From assembly GCF_000218895.1 (NCBI RefSeq), contig NC_015703.1:309501-373500 (forward strand): DNA of 64,000 nt. Reading direction: 5' to 3'. Positions 51,996 through 60,605 of the stretch are shown here, in pieces (the stretch's first letter is position 1; each line of letters begins with the position of its first letter). Under the pieces are notes generated by a model. That model was not told the DNA's origin. It did no database searches and saw only the letters and a list, made by a program, of their open reading frames with translations. A program made the position numbers and the translations under genes. Origin of the DNA: Runella slithyformis DSM 19594. Its GTDB lineage: Bacteria > Bacteroidota > Bacteroidia > Cytophagales > Spirosomataceae.

Positions 51996-52101
51996 AAAGT
52001 AACTATATATATTCTATCGAATTAAATCTATTTTAAAAATCGCTGACAACCGTATTCGACGTTTAACACACCCTATCCATTCATTTAACCAATCCAAAGA
52101 A

Positions 52102-55100
52102 ATGAAAAAAAGGCTACTCCTGTGGGGTTTAGTTATTTGGTTTCCCATTCTATCCCAAGCGCAAAACAACCCGATCATTAATGCTACCCTTTCGGGTAAG
52201 ATCATTGATGCCAAAACCAAAGAGCCTCTCATTGGGGCGGCAGTACTCATCAAAGGGACCACCAATGGCGGCAGCACCGACACAAACGGTGAATTTTTCC
52301 TGAAAACAGGCCAAAAACTGCCCTTTACGATCGTGGTGAGTTTTATCGGTTACGAACCCAAGGAAACCGTCGTTGAATCCAATACCGTCGAAATTGCCCT
52401 TACGCCCGATTCCAAACAACTCTCGGAAGTGGTCGTGGTAGGCTACGGCTCGCTTGAACGTAAAAACCTGATTGGCTCCATTGCCAAAATCGACCCAAGC
52501 GAAACCAAAACCATTCAGGCGGGCAGTTTTGACGCCCAGCTGCAGGGGAAAGTATCCGGCGTGCAGATATCTTCCAATACGGGAGTACCCGGTGAAGCGG
52601 TCAATATTCGGGTACGCGGTGCTACGTCCATCAACGCCGACAATGACCCGCTGTACGTCGTCGACGGGGTTTTTATCAACAACAACAGTCTGCAAACCAT
52701 CGGCACCGGCGGCAAGGCTACCTCTCCCATTGCCGATCTGAATCCCAACGATATCGAAAGTATTGAAGTGCTGAAAGACGCCGAAGCAACCGCGCTCTAC
52801 GGCTCGCGCGGGGCCAACGGAGTCATTTTGATCTCCACCAAACGGGGCAGTTTTGAACAAAAACCGCGCGTCAATTTTAATGCTTCCTACGGACAGGCCA
52901 AAGCCACCAAACTCTGGGAGCTGACCACCGGGCCCGAGCACGCGCAGCTCGTCAATGAATGGTGGATCAACACGGGCAAAGATACGCCTTCGCTGAACCG
53001 TACCTTTGCCAACCGTCCCTTCCGACCCGTTTCCGAAGGCGGTCGCGGGCTGCCCGAAGAGCAACAAACCTATGACCGGTTGGGCGAATTATTCCGCACG
53101 GCCCATCTCTCAAACTATGACTTATCCCTCGCCGGTGGGACCAAAACCACCAAATACTACATCGGCGGCGGGTTCAACAATCAGGAGGCGATCATCAGGC
53201 CCATCAACTTCCAACGTGCCAGCTTCAAGGTCAATCTGGACCAGAAGGTCAACGATAAAATTCAGGTAGGCGTAAGCAACAGCTTTACCCGCACCTACCG
53301 CAATCAGGCCCGCGCCGGCGACGGCCCCGCCGGGGGATTGTTGCAGGCCGCTCTGCACACGCCTACGTATTTATCACCGGTGAATGAGCAGGGCGTGTTG
53401 GTAGGCCGTGCGGGCTTTGACAACCTGACGCTTTTATTGGATAACTATAACGTCAATTCTACCAGTCTGCGCTACATCGGGAATTTATATACAGATATTG
53501 AATTGCTGCCCAATCTTAAATTCAGAAGCAGTTGGGGGATCGATTATAACAATTACAACGAATCGGAATACTGGAACAATCTGCTGATCTCCGGAAGCCC
53601 CAACGGTTTGGCAACTTCGTCCATCACGCAGTTTACCACTTGGCTGAATGAGCAAACGCTGACTTACCGTAAGAAGATCGGCACGCAGCACTCGTTTGGG
53701 GTATTGATCGGAAACACCCTGCAAAGCGACCTGCAAACCCGTACCTACGCCGAAGGAAGAGGTTTTGCCAACAATCAGTTTACGCAGATATCATCCGCCG
53801 CCACCACGGCCGGTTCCCAAAGCTGGACCAAGAGCAATCTGGCGTCGTTTTTCGGAAAAGTCGATTACAGTTTTGCGAGCAAATACCTGATCGACTTCAG
53901 CCTGCGCGCCGACGGCTCATCCCGTTTCGGCAACAACCGCCAATGGGGCTACTTCCCGTCGGTCGGATTGGCCTGGCGCACCAAACAGGAATCCTTTTTG
54001 CGGGATGTGCAATGGCTGAGCGACCTCAAGATCAGAAGCAGTGTCGGTCTCACCGGAAACCAAAACGGCATCGGAAACTTTGCTTCTCAAGGACTTTGGA
54101 CGGGTGGCGCGTCGTATCAGGGAAACGCGGGCATTGCGCCGCAGCAACTCGGCAACTCTGATCTGCAATGGGAACGCACCCGTCAGTTCAACGTAGGATT
54201 AGACGCTTCCCTTCTGAATTCACGTGTATCGTTTGAACTGAATTATTACAACAAATACACCTCCAATGGTCTGTTGCAGTTGGCATTGCCCGCCGCCACC
54301 GGCTTCAGCGGATACTGGTCAAACGCCGCCGAGATCAGCAACAAAGGCTTTGAATTTGTGCTGAATACGGTCAACGTACGCAAAGGCGATTTCAACTGGA
54401 CCACAAGCTTTAACGTGGCCCAAAACGTTAACAACATTGAAAAACTTCCCAATCCTCTGCGCTACGGAAGCCGTGACCTGATCTTACTTCAGCAAGGCAC
54501 GCCGATGTATTCGTTTTGGGTGTACAAAGAACTGGGCGTTAATCCGGAAACGGGCAACGTGATCTATGACGATGTCAACAAAGACGGACAGATCACCGTG
54601 GCCGACCGTCAGATCGTAGGCAGTATCTGGCCTAAATTTTTCGGAGGACTGACCAACAACCTGTCTTACAAAGGCTTTGACGTCAATTTCTTTTTCTCTT
54701 TCCAATACGGCAACGAAATCTATAACCACAACCGCTTCTTCGGCGAAGGCGGCGGTGCCCGCGATGCCGCACGGGTGATCCTGGCGAGCAACAACGACCG
54801 CTGGCAAAAACCCGGCGACATTACCGATACGCCCCGCCCCGACGGTGTCAACGTCAACAACTACCGCGACGGCGGCAGCCGCTGGCTGGAAGACGGCTCT
54901 TTCCTCCGTTTGCGCTCACTCAACATCGGTTACACCCTTCCCAAGGCCGTGACTCGGAAGATCGGCGCGGAATCCCTGCGGGTGTACGTGGCCGGTACCA
55001 ACCTGTTTCTGCTCACCAAGTACACCGGTCTTGACCCCGAATCCAGCGCGAGCAGTGATCAAAACCAACAGGGAATTGATCTGGGAACGCCTCCGCAGCC

Positions 55101-55137
55101 GCTGGGCGTACAGGTAGGAATCAATATCTCTTTGTAA
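52102..55137 (+). CDS. SusC/RagA-family TonB-linked outer-membrane protein
   Basis: 1011 residues. After the signal peptide, a carboxypeptidase-regulatory-like domain (LSGKIIDAKTKEPLIGAAV, about 30-110) leads to a TonB-box-like segment LSEVVVVGYG. The plug follows (LQGKVSGVQI, IRVRGATSINADNDPLYVVDG, IESIEVLKDAEATALYGSRG), then a 22-strand barrel ending in VQVGINISL. It forms the import complex with the SusD lipoprotein encoded next. The substrate is not evident; no glycoside hydrolase lies nearby, so a non-glycan substrate is possible. A long structured leader precedes it. Confidence 0.95.
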   Translation: MKKRLLLWGLVIWFPILSQAQNNPIINATLSGKIIDAKTKEPLIGAAVLIKGTTNGGSTDTNGEFFLKTGQKLPFTIVVSFIGYEPKETVVESNTVEIALTPDSKQLSEVVVVGYGSLERKNLIGSIAKIDPSETKTIQAGSFDAQLQGKVSGVQISSNTGVPGEAVNIRVRGATSINADNDPLYVVDGVFINNNSLQTIGTGGKATSPIADLNPNDIESIEVLKDAEATALYGSRGANGVILISTKRGSFEQKPRVNFNASYGQAKATKLWELTTGPEHAQLVNEWWINTGKDTPSLNRTFANRPFRPVSEGGRGLPEEQQTYDRLGELFRTAHLSNYDLSLAGGTKTTKYYIGGGFNNQEAIIRPINFQRASFKVNLDQKVNDKIQVGVSNSFTRTYRNQARAGDGPAGGLLQAALHTPTYLSPVNEQGVLVGRAGFDNLTLLLDNYNVNSTSLRYIGNLYTDIELLPNLKFRSSWGIDYNNYNESEYWNNLLISGSPNGLATSSITQFTTWLNEQTLTYRKKIGTQHSFGVLIGNTLQSDLQTRTYAEGRGFANNQFTQISSAATTAGSQSWTKSNLASFFGKVDYSFASKYLIDFSLRADGSSRFGNNRQWGYFPSVGLAWRTKQESFLRDVQWLSDLKIRSSVGLTGNQNGIGNFASQGLWTGGASYQGNAGIAPQQLGNSDLQWERTRQFNVGLDASLLNSRVSFELNYYNKYTSNGLLQLALPAATGFSGYWSNAAEISNKGFEFVLNTVNVRKGDFNWTTSFNVAQNVNNIEKLPNPLRYGSRDLILLQQGTPMYSFWVYKELGVNPETGNVIYDDVNKDGQITVADRQIVGSIWPKFFGGLTNNLSYKGFDVNFFFSFQYGNEIYNHNRFFGEGGGARDAARVILASNNDRWQKPGDITDTPRPDGVNVNNYRDGGSRWLEDGSFLRLRSLNIGYTLPKAVTRKIGAESLRVYVAGTNLFLLTKYTGLDPESSASSDQNQQGIDLGTPPQPLGVQVGINISL

Positions 55138-55147
55138 CCCCTCCCTT

Positions 55148-55166
55148 CCCTCCCCTGTAGGGAGGG
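55148..55166 (+). other. Intercistronic hairpin between susC and susD
   Basis: CCCTCCC (55148-55154) and GGGAGGG (55160-55166) form a stable stem 10 bp after the susC stop. There is no T tract directly behind it, so partial attenuation or mRNA stabilisation is more likely than full termination. Confidence 0.5.
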
Positions 55167-55194
55167 TTATAAAAAAATTTAACGTATTACGACA

Positions 55195-56568
55195 ATGCAA
55201 ACAGTACTTACAAACGGGATAAAATATATCCATAAAAAAACATTACCGGTTTGGGGATTGGCATTTTTGCTCTCCTCCTGCGATTCTTTTCTGGACGTAA
55301 AACCCAAAGAATCCATTTCTGACGCGGTAACCATCGTAGACCGAACCTCCGCCGAAACCGCCATTCGGGGTGTTTACAGCGCTTTGGCAAGCGGTGACTA
55401 TTACGGCACAAGCTTTCAGTCCATCGGCTACCTGTCGGGCGATAATATTCAATGGACCGGCTCACAATCGCAGGTACAGGAGTTTATCAACAAAAAAGTA
55501 AACGCCGACAACTCCACCATCAGCGGCGCGTGGATCGCGATTTACCGCACCATCAACCGCGCCAACAATGTCATCGAAAAAGTATCGACTGTTACGGACC
55601 CGCAACTCACGCAGGCGCTGAAAAACCAGTACATCGGCGAGGCGTATTTTATTCGCGCGTTGGCCTATTTTGATTTGGCCCGCACGTGGGGTGGCGTACC
55701 GCTGATCACCAAGCCGACCGTTAATCCCACCGACAACGTGGGCATCGCCCGCAGCAGTCAGGCCGAAACCTACGCGCAGGTGTTGAAAGATTTGGAGGCC
55801 GCCGAGCCGCTGCTTCCCGCCACGACCGACCGCTACCGCGCCACCCGCAAAACCGTGTGGGCCCTGCGCGCACGTTACCATTTGTACCAAAAAGAATGGG
55901 CAAAAGCGGAAGAATACGCCGAAAAGGTCATCACCGACGCCGCCAATTATAAATTAACCAAGCCGTTCAGTGCGTTTTTTGCCAATGATGCCCGGGGCAC
56001 GACCGAATCTATCTTTGAGCTCTTTTACAACGGAACCACCGAAGTCAACAGCCACCGAGGACAATGGCAGCCCCAAACCAACGGCGGCACGCGTCAGTGG
56101 GCCCCCAACGACGCGCTGGTCGCGCTGCTCAATAATCCCGCCGTGGGCGGAACGCGCAGCTCGTTGGTGGCCAAAGACAACCAAAACCGCTGGTACGGCA
56201 ACCTGTATTACCGCAACCCCGCATCAGACCCTTCTTACATCCTTCGGACGGCAGAACTGTACCTGATCCGGGCGGAAGCACGGGCGCAGCAGGACAAACT
56301 CGCCACCGGGCTGGCCGATCTGAATGCCGTACGTGACCGCGCCGGTATAGCGGCGGCAACCGCTGCCACCAAAGAAGAGCTGCTGTTGGCCGTGGAGAAC
56401 GAGCGACGTCTGGAATTTGCGCTGGAGCCGCACCGCTGGTTTGACATTGTACGCACCGGCCGTGCGGCGGCCGTCTTTGGCGTTACGGACCCCAATCGAC
56501 TGCTGTTGCCCATTCCGGTACAGCAACTGTTGTCGGACAAATCTTTAACACAGAACCCGGGTTACTAA
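55195..56568 (+). CDS. SusD/RagB-family substrate-binding lipoprotein
   Basis: 457 residues. The lipobox LLSSC (Cys about residue 29) directs lipidation and export to the cell surface. SusD elements include FLDVKPKESISDAV, AYFIRALAYFDLARTWGGVPL, TPR-like helices with ALRARYHLYQKEWAKAEEYA, and the C-terminal YLIRAEARAQ, LNAVRDRAG, ERRLEFALEPHRWFDIVRTG and LLPIPVQQL. It caps the SusC transporter and binds its ligand. It belongs to one operon with susC and probably the two DoxX-like genes downstream. Confidence 0.95.
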   Translation: MQTVLTNGIKYIHKKTLPVWGLAFLLSSCDSFLDVKPKESISDAVTIVDRTSAETAIRGVYSALASGDYYGTSFQSIGYLSGDNIQWTGSQSQVQEFINKKVNADNSTISGAWIAIYRTINRANNVIEKVSTVTDPQLTQALKNQYIGEAYFIRALAYFDLARTWGGVPLITKPTVNPTDNVGIARSSQAETYAQVLKDLEAAEPLLPATTDRYRATRKTVWALRARYHLYQKEWAKAEEYAEKVITDAANYKLTKPFSAFFANDARGTTESIFELFYNGTTEVNSHRGQWQPQTNGGTRQWAPNDALVALLNNPAVGGTRSSLVAKDNQNRWYGNLYYRNPASDPSYILRTAELYLIRAEARAQQDKLATGLADLNAVRDRAGIAAATAATKEELLLAVENERRLEFALEPHRWFDIVRTGRAAAVFGVTDPNRLLLPIPVQQLLSDKSLTQNPGY

Positions 56569-56613
56569 AGACTCTCCAAGTTTACCCTTTCATACATTCC
56601 ATTTTTTACGACG

Positions 56614-57957
56614 ATGGCCAACAGGAAAAAAATCATTTTGGATTCAACGTGGTCGAACACGGAAAAGGCACTCTTCCGGTTCTTTGCGCTGTACTTTTTC
56701 ATTCAGGTGTTGCCGCTGGATGCCCGATTTTTTAAAAATTTGGGAACAATAGATTGGTTGAATATCAGTTACCGTGACCTATTTTATCTGTCACGGTACT
56801 CCCCCTCTTTTGTTGGGCCGGATACGTTCCTTAATTGGTTTATTGTAGCGGCGTTGGCAGGCGTCGGCGCGGCGATCCGGTCGCTCCGCGATACCCCGAA
56901 AACCGATTACGACCGACTGTACTATTGGGTTCGGGTACTCGTTCGGTATCGATTGGCCATCGGCGTCATTGCCTACGGCTTCATCAAGTTGTTTCCGTTG
57001 CAGGCACCACTGCCCTCCCTGAGCAACCTCAATACCCATTACGGCGATTTTACGGCGTGGAAACTGTTTTCGCTGGGCTTGGGGGTGGTTCCCAATTACC
57101 AATCCTTTCTCGGACTGGTGGAAGTCATCGGCGGTCTGCTGTTGCTCAACCGCAAAACCGCCACGATCGGTACGCTGATCATCATTCCTTTCACGGGCAA
57201 CGTGTTTGTATCCAACATTGCCTATGAGGGCGGCGAATACGTCTACAGCTTTTACCTGATCACGCTGGCGCTGTACCTCTTTGCGTACGACGGCCTGCGG
57301 TTGTTCAACCTGTTTTCTCTCGAACAGCCCACCGCCCCGGCACATTTCAAGCCCGTTTTTTCGGAGAAAGGCCAAAAAGTCCGTTTGATCCTCAAAACCG
57401 CTTTTATGTTCTTTTTCGTCGCCTTGTACGGCTATAAAACCTACGCGGGCTACCGCCGGGGCCCGTATCAATTCCCGCAAAAAGCAGGCTTGCCCAAGAC
57501 CGAGGGCCTTTATAACGTCAGTGAATTTAAACTGAACGGCACGATTTTGCCCTACTCAAAAACCGATGTCAATCGCTGGCAGGACGTGGTGTTTGAGAAA
57601 TGGAACACCATCAGCATCAGGTCCAATCGCCCGGTGATCTTGGATCTGAGCAACACCGAAGAGATCCATCGGAACGATGAAGACCGCAATTATGAATACG
57701 CTGGCGCACAGGGGCGGCATTATTACAGCTACGAAGTGGATACGGAGAAGCAGGTATTACACCTCAAAAACCGCAACAAAAACCACGCAACCGAAACGCT
57801 GACGCTGCACTTTTCGCAACCCAACGACTCGACCATCGTGCTGAAGGGAGTCAATGAGCGCAAAGACTCGCTGACGGCGGTACTGAACAAAATCAATAAA
57901 AAATACCTAACGTTTGAAGCCCAAAAAACGGGGCGTCGGCGCGGTCTGAAACTCTAA
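56614..57957 (+). CDS. DoxX-like membrane protein with C-terminal periplasmic domain (copy 1)
   Basis: 447 residues. Helices at about 20-40, 70-90, 110-130, 160-235 include the DoxX-type core: YRLAIGVIAYGFIKLFPLQ, SFLGLVEVIGGLLLLNRK and NVFVSNIAYEGG. The C-terminal 180 residues are soluble and beta-rich (VSEFKLNGTILPYSK, RWQDVVFEKW). DoxX/DoxD relatives pass electrons to quinone in thiosulfate oxidation, but many members have no known role. It starts 46 bp after susD, so co-transcription is likely, and a longer paralogue follows after 27 bp. Confidence 0.7.
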   Translation: MANRKKIILDSTWSNTEKALFRFFALYFFIQVLPLDARFFKNLGTIDWLNISYRDLFYLSRYSPSFVGPDTFLNWFIVAALAGVGAAIRSLRDTPKTDYDRLYYWVRVLVRYRLAIGVIAYGFIKLFPLQAPLPSLSNLNTHYGDFTAWKLFSLGLGVVPNYQSFLGLVEVIGGLLLLNRKTATIGTLIIIPFTGNVFVSNIAYEGGEYVYSFYLITLALYLFAYDGLRLFNLFSLEQPTAPAHFKPVFSEKGQKVRLILKTAFMFFFVALYGYKTYAGYRRGPYQFPQKAGLPKTEGLYNVSEFKLNGTILPYSKTDVNRWQDVVFEKWNTISIRSNRPVILDLSNTEEIHRNDEDRNYEYAGAQGRHYYSYEVDTEKQVLHLKNRNKNHATETLTLHFSQPNDSTIVLKGVNERKDSLTAVLNKINKKYLTFEAQKTGRRRGLKL

Positions 57958-57984
57958 TCTCTACGTTTAAAATCTTTTCAAACC

Positions 57985-59673
57985 ATGGCTAAGACATTAA
58001 AAATCACTGCCGAACGACTGGATTTAGGAATTGGCGCACCGCCCTCCGCCTCCTCTTCTCCATCAGCCGAACCTTTCCCCCAACACCTCGAACCAAGTAC
58101 GGCTTCCGCATGGAAGCCTTGGCAAAAAGTGCTGTTCCGCATTGCGTTTGTGTTTTTTGTCAGCATGTCGCTGCCCAATAATTTGGACTGGTACAAAGAG
58201 GTATTTACGTTTGACTGGCTGCACCTGCACTACCGCGACCTGTACGATGTGGCGCGTTTTGGCTCCGGACTGAATTTTTTCGGCAATACCCTTTTCGGCA
58301 GCCCCCTCAATGGCTATGCCGTGTGGATCATCACCCTGATCTTTGCCACGGTAGTGGGCTTCCTTTGGACCGGGATTGCTGCCTATCGACAAAAAGAAAG
58401 GGCCGAATACAACCTGCTCTATTATTGGCTGAAGGTCATCGTGCGCTACCGGGCGGGCATCGGTATCATCGGCTTTGGGTTTACCAAATTGACCCCGACG
58501 CAACTTCCGTACCCTTCGTGGGGGATTCTCAACACCAACTTCGGCGACCTGACCCTGCAAAAGATCTATTGGCTTTCCATCGGCATCGTACCTTGGTATG
58601 AGGTATTTACGGGCGTGGTGGAAGTATTGGCCGGGGCGTTTCTGTTCTTCCGAGCCACTACGTTCTGGGGAGCCGTTCTGCTGTTTGGTGCCTTGGCCGA
58701 CATTGTGTACGTCAATTTTGCCTACGACGGCGGCGTCCACGTGTACAGTTCGTACTTTGTCCTGTTTTCGGCTTTCCTGTTGGTCGATTACATTCCAAAA
58801 CTCTACCATCTGCTGATCTTGGAAAAATACACGTTTCCCAACACCTATTATCCGGTGTTTTCGGAAGCCTGGCAGCGCATTACCCGCATCACTCTCAAAA
58901 CCGCGACCATCATCATTTTTCTGCCCGTATTTACGTATTTAGCGGTGGTTAATTTCCTGTACGATCCCTACAAACAGCCGGCGCTCAAAGGCATCCCCGA
59001 ACTGCGCGGCAATTACAACGTGACCGAATTTAAGCTGAACAATAAGCTCATTCCGTACTCGCCGTTGGATACGGTTCGCTGGCAGCAGGCCACGTTTGAA
59101 AAATGGACTACGCTTACCTTCAAAGTCAATAAGCCCGTAGAACTTGATCTTTCCAACGGCGGCGGCGCCCCCATGCGCGACATCAACCGCACCTTTGAAC
59201 TGACCGGAGTTGCCGGCGGACAGAGGGTATTCTATTATGAGGCCGATACGGTGCATAGAACCCTTTATTTGCAGGATAAAAATCGCGGAAACCGTCAGGA
59301 AGGGCGCGAGTTTTTGGGGAATCGAACCGATTTCGGCGGCGACGGGCGCACCGATGCCGCCGCTAAAAAGAAAGACGAAAAGCCCAAAGAAGACCACTGG
59401 ATTCCGAAAGAAGCCCTGGCCGTCATCGGACCGGAAGACCCGAAGATCGACCCCATTGCCCGTTCTGCACGGCGTACCAAGGGCATCCGGGCAGAATCAC
59501 GCCCCGCCAAACGCAAACGCATGATCCTGAACTATGAAGTGTTCAACGGCGGAGCACGGGTGATCCTGTCGGGCATCAACGAAAACAAAGACTCCATCCG
59601 GGTAGTGCTGGACCGCTACGACAAAAAATATGCCTTGTCGAGAAGTACGCTCGAAGCCGGAAAATACAACTGA
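57985..59673 (+). CDS. DoxX-like membrane protein with C-terminal periplasmic domain (copy 2)
   Basis: 562 residues, a paralogue of the previous gene (YRAGIGIIGFGFTKLTPTQ, VFTGVVEVLAGAFLFFRA, DIVYVNFAYDGGVHVYS, VTEFKLNNKLIPYSP, RWQQATFEKW). A Ser/Pro-rich N-terminal tail of about 40 residues precedes the first helix. The C-terminal domain carries an extra charged segment of about 80 residues (DAAAKKKDEKPKEDHW) before a shared ending GARVILSGINENKDSIRV. Both copies probably act as a pair in the inner membrane. A hairpin follows the stop. Confidence 0.7.
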   Translation: MAKTLKITAERLDLGIGAPPSASSSPSAEPFPQHLEPSTASAWKPWQKVLFRIAFVFFVSMSLPNNLDWYKEVFTFDWLHLHYRDLYDVARFGSGLNFFGNTLFGSPLNGYAVWIITLIFATVVGFLWTGIAAYRQKERAEYNLLYYWLKVIVRYRAGIGIIGFGFTKLTPTQLPYPSWGILNTNFGDLTLQKIYWLSIGIVPWYEVFTGVVEVLAGAFLFFRATTFWGAVLLFGALADIVYVNFAYDGGVHVYSSYFVLFSAFLLVDYIPKLYHLLILEKYTFPNTYYPVFSEAWQRITRITLKTATIIIFLPVFTYLAVVNFLYDPYKQPALKGIPELRGNYNVTEFKLNNKLIPYSPLDTVRWQQATFEKWTTLTFKVNKPVELDLSNGGGAPMRDINRTFELTGVAGGQRVFYYEADTVHRTLYLQDKNRGNRQEGREFLGNRTDFGGDGRTDAAAKKKDEKPKEDHWIPKEALAVIGPEDPKIDPIARSARRTKGIRAESRPAKRKRMILNYEVFNGGARVILSGINENKDSIRVVLDRYDKKYALSRSTLEAGKYN

Positions 59674-59698
59674 TTCACTTCAACAACTTCTATAAATA

Positions 59699-59730
59699 CT
59701 GTTTTCCGGGCTTCCACGCTCGGGAAACAG
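59699..59730 (+). terminator. Terminator-like hairpin
   Basis: 13-bp stem with two mismatches (59699-59711 and 59718-59730), followed by GCAATCTTTTA. It probably ends the SusCD-DoxX transcript. Confidence 0.45.
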
Positions 59731-59777
59731 GCAATCTTTTACCGCAAAGCACATCCTTAATTATTAGTAAAACACGT

Positions 59778-59912
59778 ATGAATAGTAGAACACTACCCAT
59801 TATTGTTCTTTTAATAGCGAGCACCGCCTTATCGACGTTTGCCCAATTAAAAGCAATTTCAGGAACCATTCGAGACAAAGAGGCGGGGGAAAAACACCAC
59901 GGTGACCATTAA
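59778..59912 (+). pseudogene. Truncated start of a TonB-dependent receptor
   Basis: 44 codons from ATG 59778 to TAA 59910-59912. A clear signal peptide (PIIVLLIASTALSTFAQ) is followed by AISGTIRDKEAG, the first strands of a carboxypeptidase-regulatory-like domain seen at the start of TonB-linked receptors. The frame then ends in KHHGDH. The remaining 700-1000 codons are absent, so this is the 5' remnant of a deleted gene. Confidence 0.55.
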
Positions 59913-59987
59913 TCGCTCTTTTTTTCTCAATTTGTTTTAACTTACCCCTTCAATGACAAATTGAACGAATAACCTCTATTGATTCCA

Positions 59988-60605
59988 ATGCAAAAATCAT
60001 TTGCTGTAAGTGTAAAGTTGTCTATTCAACTCCCGATACTGTTTTCAGTGTTGGGAGTTTTGTATACCGGAGGCCCTGATAATGAGCTTCATCGTCAATC
60101 GTTCATGCTTTCCGACACCGCCCAACTGCCTGCTTCTTTCGGTTTCGGGCGTCCGGCTACCAAGGCCGAAATTGACCGATGGGACATTGACGTCCGCCCC
60201 GACGGCAAAGGCCTGCCCGCAGGCGCCGGGGTAGCCGCCAAAGGAAAGATCATTTTTGATGCTAAATGCGTGGCCTGCCATGGCGCGGGCGGCATCGGCG
60301 GGCCCAACGGCTCGTTGGTGACCACCACCGATGGTGAAAAAAGTAAACGGACTGAAAAAACCATCGGCAATTATTGGCCCTACGCCACCACGGTGTTTGA
60401 CTACATTCGCCGAGCCATGCCGTTCAACCAACCGGGCTCGCTGACCAACGAAGAGGTCTATCACCTGACGGCCTATCTGTTGAGTGCCAACAAACTCATT
60501 GACGAAAAAACCATGATCGATGCCAAATCGCTCCCCAAAGTCATCATGCCCGCTCAAAAATTGTTTGTTCCCGACGACCGGAAAGGAGGACCGGAAGTAA
60601 AATGA
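59988..60605 (+). CDS. Exported c-type cytochrome
   Basis: 205 residues from ATG 59988 with a signal peptide. One haem site, CVACH at about residue 92, is followed by GAGGIGGPNGSL; the axial Met is probably in RAMPFNQPGSL. The fold and spacing match SoxD/SorB-type monohaem cytochromes. Its stop overlaps the start of the molybdoenzyme gene by 4 bp, so the two form an electron-transfer pair in the periplasm. Confidence 0.85.
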   Translation: MQKSFAVSVKLSIQLPILFSVLGVLYTGGPDNELHRQSFMLSDTAQLPASFGFGRPATKAEIDRWDIDVRPDGKGLPAGAGVAAKGKIIFDAKCVACHGAGGIGGPNGSLVTTTDGEKSKRTEKTIGNYWPYATTVFDYIRRAMPFNQPGSLTNEEVYHLTAYLLSANKLIDEKTMIDAKSLPKVIMPAQKLFVPDDRKGGPEVK

